Source: Bacillota bacterium (lineage in GTDB: Bacteria; Bacillota; Clostridia; Lachnospirales; Lachnospiraceae). From it: DNA of 64,000 bases. The stretch is taken from contig JAEWPQ010000297.1 of assembly GCA_023460575.1 (NCBI GenBank), forward strand, positions 19,876 to 83,875, given 5' to 3'. This document shows, piece by piece, positions 58,271-64,000 of this stretch. How positions within the stretch are numbered: position 1 is the first letter of the stretch; each line of letters opens with the position of its first letter. The translations under genes and the position numbers were made by a program. Below the pieces are notes generated by a model. It was not told the DNA's origin, did no database searches, and worked only from the letters and a program-made list of their open reading frames with translations.

Positions 58271-59992
58271 TCATATAATTGCTTGATTGCTTGCCCTGCT
58301 AATCTTACACTTAGCACATTGCTCACAAAAAAATAGGACTAAACCAGTGGGACTCCCATGTTTTCTAGATTCCCGCTGATTTAGCCCTATTAACTCACAA
58401 TCATCCCCAAAGAGAAATGGATCTCTTCCGTCTACTATTCCCCACTCCATCAGAAGAGCCGCACTTCCTGTAACAAATGGAGTCGCAAAGGAAGTTCCCG
58501 TAACTGGATCATAACCGCCTCCGGCACGAGCCGCGATAATCCCCACTCCCGGTGCTGCCAGATCAGGCTTAACCAGATTCGTTCTTCTTGTGTACCCTCT
58601 TCCTGAAAAATCTGCATAAGACTGATACGTATCATCATAAGCTCCCACAGAAATGACCTTAGATGCTGTGGAAGGAATGGTCAGTGTTGTTTCAGGAGTT
58701 GCCCGTAAAAAGCGGGTGGACTGATTTAACACTCCGGAAGACGGAAGCCACAAATCATAATTTCCCTCTACAATCTCTCTCGGTGTCAGCCGGAATTTCC
58801 AGATTCCACTGTCAATATAGTCTTCCACCGGAAGAAAATCCAAATAAATTTCCTGAGCCACACTGTATGGTCCCGGTTTTCCATAATATAAAAGAATCTT
58901 GGTGTTTCCGTATGTGATGGTCTGTGGTCCCAGTCTGCTGCTGATGGGACCAATTACTTCCCCTGGCGGAGTGATAATGCTGATATCAAACAGATCTGCA
59001 TAGGACTTCCAGAGCTGAACGCTGAAGCTCTGCTGAAAGCCTCCCACACTGAGTTCGATCTCCTGGGGACTGGCCATGGTTAAGATACCGGATATATGTC
59101 CCCCGCCAACCCCCTCATTGCCCGTACCAACCACAATTACGGATTTTCCATAATTGGAGATATCATCAAGAAAGGTTTCCAGCAGACTGGTTCCGTCATG
59201 GGACCCATAGGTATTGCCAAAACTTAAGTTAATGGCAATTGGCATCTGCAAATCCACAGCTTCCTTCACTGCAAAATTGACTGCCCTCATAAGTTCTGTT
59301 GTTCTTGGAAAACCGCCTGCCTGAGGCACTCCCAGTTTCACTACTAAAAGAGGGCTTTCATAAGCAACGCCTCTGTACTGTCCCCGGTTTTCCCTGCCGT
59401 TTCCTGCCGCAATGGAAGCGACTGCAGTTCCATGTCCGCTGATATCAACAGACGGAACCAGCTTATTCGCCTCCGCTCTGCTTCCTGTTGCCAGTGCTGC
59501 ATCTATCTCCTCTTTCGTAAATATCCGGTTAAGCGTCTGATCCCATAACTTTAAAATCCGGGTTGTTCCGTCTGCATTGCGGAAATCATCATGATAATAA
59601 TCAATCCCTGAATCAATGACAGCTACAAGAACTCCTTTTCCTGAAAGATTATTGGTCCCCTGTTGGACCAGATTGACACAAGAGGCCGCTTTTGCCTGAT
59701 TTATGGCAAAAAACAGCCTCTTTGGTTTCTCCACATATTCGATCTGGGGCAGATCACTTAACTGATCAATAAAGGACTCCGGTACATTTAAGATCGCATA
59801 CTCATTTACCATCTGCTCCACCCGGATTCCAACCTGGGTAAGACCGCTGATATCCCCGGAATACTTTACTATTACATCCCAGGTCTGTTCCCCGGGATTA
59901 TATCCCACATTTAAGTTACCTGACTTTTCCCTTTCCTCCGGACTGGCACTGAGAGCGAGATTCAGCAGGTTTTCCAATTTTTGATCCTGCAT
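58271..59992 (-). CDS. S8 family subtilisin-like protease (Csp-like) with replaced C-terminus
   Basis: 573 residues. Catalytic triad intact: D127 in VAVIDSGIDY, H187 in SGHGTAVAS, S501 in GTSFATP. A jelly-roll-like insert lies between His and Ser (about 300-430), as in the Csp germination proteases and related clostridial subtilases; there is no signal peptide. The family motifs run on to MEWGIVDGRDPFLFG (about residue 528). After that relatives usually carry a KAYLIRGAR-like helix and a GWG strand before the end; here the last about 43 residues (from residue 531, nt about 58402) are unrelated, Cys-containing and coded by A+T-richer DNA that includes a terminator-like hairpin. I read this as a gene whose 3' end was displaced by the island insertion. 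Whether the protein still folds is unknown. Confidence 0.88.
   Translation of the reverse strand: MQDQKLENLLNLALSASPEEREKSGNLNVGYNPGEQTWDVIVKYSGDISGLTQVGIRVEQMVNEYAILNVPESFIDQLSDLPQIEYVEKPKRLFFAINQAKAASCVNLVQQGTNNLSGKGVLVAVIDSGIDYYHDDFRNADGTTRILKLWDQTLNRIFTKEEIDAALATGSRAEANKLVPSVDISGHGTAVASIAAGNGRENRGQYRGVAYESPLLVVKLGVPQAGGFPRTTELMRAVNFAVKEAVDLQMPIAINLSFGNTYGSHDGTSLLETFLDDISNYGKSVIVVGTGNEGVGGGHISGILTMASPQEIELSVGGFQQSFSVQLWKSYADLFDISIITPPGEVIGPISSRLGPQTITYGNTKILLYYGKPGPYSVAQEIYLDFLPVEDYIDSGIWKFRLTPREIVEGNYDLWLPSSGVLNQSTRFLRATPETTLTIPSTASKVISVGAYDDTYQSYADFSGRGYTRRTNLVKPDLAAPGVGIIAARAGGGYDPVTGTSFATPFVTGSAALLMEWGIVDGRDPFLFGDDCELIGLNQRESRKHGSPTGLVLFFCEQCAKCKISRASNQAII
58324..58389 (-). terminator. 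terminator-like hairpin inside the altered protease tail
   Basis: On the minus strand TAGGGCTAAATCAG pairs with CTGGTTTAGTCCTA (12 of 14 positions match as an inverted repeat), with an inner TGGGA-TCCCA pair in the loop, and is followed by seven T. The arms are 58334-58347 and 58376-58389. It lies within the last codons of the protease ORF, which is unusual for a native gene. Confidence 0.55.
58395..58411. other. inferred island-chromosome junction
   Basis: Here protease family similarity stops in mid-gene, and the base composition changes from A+T-rich (left) to visibly G+C-richer (right). Three serine recombinases lie within 6 kb on the left side. The exact crossover cannot be set without the other end or an empty site. 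Confidence 0.45.
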
Positions 59993-60038
59993 ATGACATC
60001 CTATGGTTTTTTTACATTCTACGCAGGATGAGTCACTC

Positions 60039-62315
60039 TCATTCCTTTACACTGTCTGCCTCGCATACCCGGACCTCATGGTAAAAGAATTGAAGGATAT
60101 CCTCATAGGATTTTCCTTCCTTCGCCATCGCCTGAGCTCCGTTCTGGCTCATTCCAACTCCATGGCCGAAGCCGCCACCATAAATATGGAACGTGGTGAT
60201 GTTTTTATCATCAACACCCTGATTTTCTATGGCTAAATAGGCACTGGGAAGAGAATCGAAATTTTTCATCTGAGTTCCGTCTTTTTTGGTAATGGTCATA
60301 TATTTATTGCCAAGTTTTGCTCTGACCTGACCCTCACCGCTTATGGTCATAACGCCTTCTGAACCTTCGACCCTTAGTTTTTTTACAATACCGCCCACGC
60401 CCCGCTCAACCACTGTAATATTTAAAATGGAGCCTACTTCTGTGATTTCTTCCTCCAGCTGCCGGTTCGTAACAGTCGTCTCCCACCGGTACATGGGGAA
60501 GGAGGAATCATAAGCCGGATAATCTTTATTCTTTATAAATTCTTCAAAATCAGAATTGGTGGAGAGATTTAAAACAGCTCCTCCCTCCTGAAGCAGACTT
60601 CCATCTAAATAGGGGTACTGGGATGGATCTCCTCCCCATACGCTTCCATCGGTTGTGTGTCCGCAGGAAGTGGAAAAATAAAACGCTTCGATGGGCGTAT
60701 CTCCGTAAAAGAGCAGCTTGCCATACGTTTCCCGTACCGCATCCTCTGTCTTTACAGCCGCAGGGAGGTTGTTGTACACCTGAAAACGTGTACTGTCATC
60801 CACATGTGCACCATATTTGCTGTAGGTATTGCTCTGGATCTGGCGGTATGCATAGGTTCTTGCACACACGGCCTGGGCTTTTAATGCTTCTTTTTCATAG
60901 CTGTCGGGCATCTCACTTGGTACAACTTTTGTCAAATAATCTTCCAGATACAGTTCATTAATCAGAAGCAGTCCGTCTGAATCCTTCCTGATCTCAATCG
61001 TTCCGTTATAAGAAGGTATCCCATAGGAACGGTTTATGGAATTCACCTCTATGGATGCACCTTTTTCAAGGGGCGCTGCTACAATTCTGCCGCTTTTTAA
61101 CCTTTCATCCGAAGGTTCTATAATCACCTCCGCCCCTGGCGGTATCTGAACCGACTCTTTGTCATAGGTCAGTGTTAAGCCTGTCTTAGAAGACAGCGTC
61201 ACCGAAGGGTGAAAAATCGACTGAAAGTTCGTGTTCATAAGGAGTACCCGAATGGTCTTTGCATCAAATTCACGAACAAGTAAAGCTGCGCAGATCTTTC
61301 CATGGGCTACTACAAAATCCTGTATATCATATCCCACTAAAATATCTGAAATGCTCCGTTCTTCAAATTGTCCATATAAACGGTAAACTTTAAAATCCTT
61401 ATCAAACTTCAGTTTACCATAATTTTCAATTTCTATGGAAGTATCTGTAATAGCAAGTACCTTTCCTGAAACTCTCTTTTTCTTAAGCGTAACTTTCTCA
61501 AGATTTCCTCTTTTAAGGCTTAAATCTGCCAGATTGTTAATGAGGTCCTCTGACTGCCCCAAAGATGCATCTAATGGAAACGTTCTGATTGCAGATCCAA
61601 AATGTACCTGAAAAGTATCATTCTCGCCGGCGGTCAGCCAGACATTTTTGTATGTAACAGAATCGCTAACGACCTCTTTTAATGAAATGATTTCGCTTCC
61701 TTTTACCAGTATCTTCACTTCCCAGTCTATATACGAATCCAGACTGATTCCTTCAAATCCAAAGGTTCCTTCGCTGGTGTAGGCAGTCCATGAGGAAGAA
61801 GGCCTTATGTTAGAAGGGGTTCCATAAAGAAGAGCATCCATTGTTTTTATCTGATTATCTTTATCAAGCGCCTTCTTTAAATCTTCAAACAGATACCACC
61901 ATTCATCAGCGGTTATGTGTTTATTCTTATTCTTCTTTCCTGCATGAATACTCTTTCCGGAACCAGGAACCAGTGCTTCTGCCAGACTTTCTGCTTCCTG
62001 ATAGGTTAAAAGACCCTGGGCAGTTTCCTCATTTGCAGGCATAAGATCTGTATCAAGATAGCCATTGGCATATAAATAATCCATATATTTTGCATACCAG
62101 ACGCTCTGATCCTGTTTGGAGAAATATTGCTGTTTCTGATTCTCCGGCATTTTTTCCAAGCTTTCTCTGTCTGTAAGAAGGAGAGCTGCTGACTTACATG
62201 CCAGCCCCCTTGAAATCCCCTCCGGCTCCGGCTCATTCATCAAAATAATGATAATAAGAAATATAACCAGAAGAGGAATACCGACGACAAACCCGATCAA
62301 TAACTTTTTATTCAT
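60039..62315 (-). CDS. SpoIID/LytB-domain protein, membrane anchored
   Basis: 758 residues. An N-terminal uncleaved signal anchor (about 5-27, LLIGFVVGIPLLVIFLIIIIL) places the rest outside the membrane. The middle (30-400) is not recognised; it resembles repeated beta-rich modules. The C-terminal SpoIID domain (about 410-750) has YLEDYLTKVVPSEMP with the catalytic-type Glu about 467, ALKAQAVCARTYA, YFSTSCGHT and GFGHGVGMSQNGAQAMA. SpoIID is the lytic transglycosylase that removes peptidoglycan during engulfment; this long form is a paralogue common in Lachnospiraceae, likely in cell-wall remodelling or sporulation. Stop lies 46 bp before the protease start, and it follows the AI-2E permease gene by 9 bp. 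Codon use and composition belong to the host chromosome. Confidence 0.9.
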   Translation of the reverse strand: MNKKLLIGFVVGIPLLVIFLIIIILMNEPEPEGISRGLACKSAALLLTDRESLEKMPENQKQQYFSKQDQSVWYAKYMDYLYANGYLDTDLMPANEETAQGLLTYQEAESLAEALVPGSGKSIHAGKKNKNKHITADEWWYLFEDLKKALDKDNQIKTMDALLYGTPSNIRPSSSWTAYTSEGTFGFEGISLDSYIDWEVKILVKGSEIISLKEVVSDSVTYKNVWLTAGENDTFQVHFGSAIRTFPLDASLGQSEDLINNLADLSLKRGNLEKVTLKKKRVSGKVLAITDTSIEIENYGKLKFDKDFKVYRLYGQFEERSISDILVGYDIQDFVVAHGKICAALLVREFDAKTIRVLLMNTNFQSIFHPSVTLSSKTGLTLTYDKESVQIPPGAEVIIEPSDERLKSGRIVAAPLEKGASIEVNSINRSYGIPSYNGTIEIRKDSDGLLLINELYLEDYLTKVVPSEMPDSYEKEALKAQAVCARTYAYRQIQSNTYSKYGAHVDDSTRFQVYNNLPAAVKTEDAVRETYGKLLFYGDTPIEAFYFSTSCGHTTDGSVWGGDPSQYPYLDGSLLQEGGAVLNLSTNSDFEEFIKNKDYPAYDSSFPMYRWETTVTNRQLEEEITEVGSILNITVVERGVGGIVKKLRVEGSEGVMTISGEGQVRAKLGNKYMTITKKDGTQMKNFDSLPSAYLAIENQGVDDKNITTFHIYGGGFGHGVGMSQNGAQAMAKEGKSYEDILQFFYHEVRVCEADSVKE

Positions 62316-62324
62316 GCGCTCCTC

Positions 62325-63557
62325 TTATCTCATAAATGTTTTTTTCTCTTCTTCAATCCGGTCTAAGTTTAAATAGTCTTCAGTTTTTAAAGAGAGGTCT
62401 TTCTTTGACAGCGACCGGTTTACCGTTCTGGTAATCACACTGTAGATCACAGCAAACGTGGGCACTGCAATGATCATTCCAACAAATCCGAATAATCCCC
62501 CGAAAAGGAGAATGGAAAACAGAACCCAGAAGCTTGGCAGTCCTGTAGAATCACCAAGAATTTTAGGTCCCAGAATATTCCCGTCAAACTGCTGAAGCAG
62601 CAAAATGAAAATCAGGAAATAGAGACACTTCACCGGACTGACTAAAAGTATTAAAAATGCGCTTGGAACTGCTCCAATGAAAGGACCAAAAAACGGGATT
62701 ACATTGGTAACTCCCACAATTACGCTTACCAATAGTACATACGGCATCTTCATGGCGTTGAGCAGTACAAAGCACATGATTCCAATAATTAAGGAATCCA
62801 GAAGCTTGCCAGTAATGAATCCTCCAAAAACCCGGTGCACAAAGCGAACCTCCTCAATGGCCTGATTCGCTGTTTTTATAGAAAAAATACTGTAGATAAT
62901 CTTTTTTCCCTGAGCAGAGAAAGTCTCTTTGATATTAAGAATATATACCATTACAATAACACCGATTAAAATATTCTTAAATACCAGTACAACACTTAGG
63001 AGACCGCTGGATAAGCTGCCGATTAAGGAAGACATATTGGGAATCAGATCCGTAGTCATCCAGTTCTGAAGCCGGCTTGCCACCTGATCGTAAACAGGGA
63101 TTATGAATTTTTCAAAAGACGGGTTATCCTGAAACACCTTTTGAAGTCCCAGTGCAATGTTGTTGATATTCTCTCCGAAATTATCCTGTATTCCCATAAT
63201 GCTTGTATATATTTCAGGTATGATCATTGAGAAAAGTCCTATGACAATCACAAACAAAAAGATCAGACTGACCATGGTGGCCACTGCCCGCGAAATGCAT
63301 CGGACTGTTTTTTTGCTGTGAAACACAGCATTCAGGAGGCGGGCTGAAATATCTCTTGATTTGTTATAAACCGGCAATAAAAGATATGCCAGCACTGCAC
63401 CATAAATGACAGGCATTAATATTTCTACAATCAGACGTATTGTACCTTTAACCGCTTCAAACCGGGAAAGAAAAAAGGCAAATGCAATACTGAGTGCAAT
63501 TACTGCAAGGGCAGTTACACCCCAGCAGACATAACTGCGATATTTAAAATCCTTCAT
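62325..63557 (-). CDS. AI-2E family transporter (YrrI-like permease)
   Basis: 410 residues with about eight hydrophobic segments: two near the start (VTALAVIALSIAFAFFLS and a pair at about 40-60), then a long extracytosolic part, and a block of membrane segments in the C-terminal half with the family signature VTNVIPFFGPFIGAVPSA and PKILGDSTGLP. The family was named for autoinducer-2 export, but many members are cation antiporters or unknown. Start at 63557 with AGGAGATAAAC upstream. It is followed by the SpoIID gene after 9 bp, so the two are likely co-transcribed. It belongs to the chromosomal flank and not to the island. Confidence 0.92.
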   Translation of the reverse strand: MKDFKYRSYVCWGVTALAVIALSIAFAFFLSRFEAVKGTIRLIVEILMPVIYGAVLAYLLLPVYNKSRDISARLLNAVFHSKKTVRCISRAVATMVSLIFLFVIVIGLFSMIIPEIYTSIMGIQDNFGENINNIALGLQKVFQDNPSFEKFIIPVYDQVASRLQNWMTTDLIPNMSSLIGSLSSGLLSVVLVFKNILIGVIVMVYILNIKETFSAQGKKIIYSIFSIKTANQAIEEVRFVHRVFGGFITGKLLDSLIIGIMCFVLLNAMKMPYVLLVSVIVGVTNVIPFFGPFIGAVPSAFLILLVSPVKCLYFLIFILLLQQFDGNILGPKILGDSTGLPSFWVLFSILLFGGLFGFVGMIIAVPTFAVIYSVITRTVNRSLSKKDLSLKTEDYLNLDRIEEEKKTFMR

Positions 63558-63625
63558 GTTTATCTCCTATGTGGTTCCTGTTATTAAATGTCTTATCATA
63601 CTTTATCATATTTTTCCATAAAGTT

Positions 63626-63658
63626 AAAGCAGCGATTTCTCGCTGCTTTTTTCTTTTG
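63626..63658. terminator. strong hairpin next to the structured RNA
   Basis: A perfect 10-bp stem AAAGCAGCGA / TCGCTGCTTT with a TTTC loop. On the plus strand it runs into TTTCTTTT; on the minus strand the tail is TTTAACTTT. It marks the 3' end of the minus-strand RNA described next, or the end of a plus-strand transcript. Confidence 0.7.
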
Positions 63659-63854
63659 TAACCCCAAAATGCCGGTTCTTACTTATTGACGCCTAGCTGT
63701 GCTAGGTGGGCGACCTCACTCAGGCATCTGCCTTCCACTGCAATGGAGGCCTGACATCCGCCTGAAAATATTGGAATCCCATGTGTCATAATGTAGGTTC
63801 AAAAAAGGTAAGAGTGTCGTACATTTCAGGAATTACATTCACCTATCTTTATGG
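63655..63854 (-). ncRNA. ssrS: structured RNA, candidate 6S RNA
   Basis: This protein-free stretch downstream of a good promoter can fold into a long hairpin. The outer stem is TCTTAC with GTAAGA (63811-63816 and the run near 63678), then the hairpin CAGGC...GCCTG with an inner GCCTCC/GGAAGGC pair, and a small perfect hairpin CCTAGC-ACA-GCTAGG. The 5' part contains TTGAACCTACATTATGACAC, which I remember from clostridial 6S RNAs; 6S binds sigma-70 RNA polymerase in stationary phase. The AI-2E (yrrI-like) neighbour fits the aspS-6S-rarA-yrrI-alaS region of Firmicutes. A leader of the permease gene is the alternative. Ends are approximate. Confidence 0.5.
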
Positions 63855-63860
63855 TTTTTA

Positions 63861-63889
63861 GTATACACCATTTCTTCCCGTTTTTCAAG
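63861..63889 (-). promoter_or_regulatory. sigma-70-type promoter of the structured RNA
   Basis: On the minus strand TTGAAA (63884-63889), a 17-bp spacer and TATACT (63861-63866), a near-consensus promoter about 7 nt before the predicted RNA start at 63854. Confidence 0.7.
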
Positions 63890-64000
63890 TTCCTTTTCCT
63901 GACAGTTTGCTTTACCGTTTGGAGGTGCAGAAACAATGCCGCCTCCAACCTCACACAGCAATCTTTTTCCCCCCAAGAAGCCTCCCATGCTCCACATACG
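63890..64000. other. unassigned right edge
   Basis: A minus-strand frame is open from the edge to a TGA at about 63843 but resembles no protein I know. A 7-bp inverted repeat (TTGGAGG / CCTCCAA) lies in it. I see no supported gene. Confidence 0.3.

Noticed and set aside
58334..58389. Inverted repeat as insertion-sequence ends
   Set aside because: Only 28 bp lie between the arms and no transposase is near; the T tract fits a terminator better.
1..64000. CRISPR arrays, tRNA or rRNA genes
   Set aside because: No regularly spaced repeats, cloverleaf or rRNA-like sequence was seen; repeated motifs are all PKS domain copies.

Overview
The window looks like a piece of a spore-forming Clostridia chromosome, probably of the Lachnospiraceae / Clostridium cluster XIVa type. 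A SpoIID-type protein, a Csp-like subtilase and an AI-2E family permease sit in the right flank (about 58.4-64 kb). The remaining 58 kb is visibly richer in A+T and reads as an inserted genomic island. Every confident protein gene lies on the minus strand, so the biology runs from right to left.

Right flank (58.4-64 kb): a sigma-70-type promoter and a structured RNA that may be 6S RNA, an AI-2E family permease, a SpoIID-domain protein and an S8 protease. The last about 43 residues of the protease do not look like its family, and its 3' end coincides with the composition change. This is the likely island junction. Just inside it lie a small DUF6870-like protein and three tandem, slightly overlapping large serine recombinases (52.9-57.9 kb).

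Regulatory block (49.7-52.8 kb): a complete agr-type quorum-sensing locus. agrA (LytTR response regulator) and agrC (GHKL kinase) end at a hairpin terminator. A candidate LytTR operator follows (two TTTTTGCA-containing direct repeats exactly 21 bp apart), then a 51-codon agrD too short for ordinary ORF calling, then agrB. agrD-agrB are the first genes of one unbroken minus-strand gene train with small gaps or overlaps that runs out of the left edge, more than 50 kb later.

Biosynthesis (1-49.7 kb): a full acetyl-CoA carboxylase set (accD-A-B-C), an Sfp-type phosphopantetheinyl transferase, an acyltransferase-like protein lacking the malonyl-binding Arg (probable acyl hydrolase), an AlkZ-related protein, a HEAT-repeat protein, a GyrI-like protein, a BaeB/PksB-like metallo-hydrolase, a fused AT-ER trans protein, a PP-loop ATP pyrophosphatase, and three giant trans-AT polyketide synthase proteins (3725, 4568 and more than 4553 residues; the last is cut by the window edge). 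Nine ketosynthases are visible and no PKS module has an integrated AT. Order: FT-A(Gly)-PCP | KS1-DH-KR-ACP | DHlike-KS2-DH // KR-ACP | KS3-KR-ACP | KS4-pseudoACP-DH-KR-ACP | KS5-cMT-ACP-ACP // KS6-DH-KR-ACP | KS7-DH-KR-ACP | KS8-ACP-ACP | KS9(His lost)-cMT(cut).

Working model: the AIP peptide signal switches on its own operon and with it the megasynthase. The line is primed with N-formylglycine. Next to it is a PP-loop enzyme of the type proposed to make the oxazole in oxazolomycin/conglobatin-like pathways, so the product is predicted to be an oxazole-capped, partly unsaturated, C-methylated polyketide. Release domains, any beta-branching cassette and exporters are not in this window.
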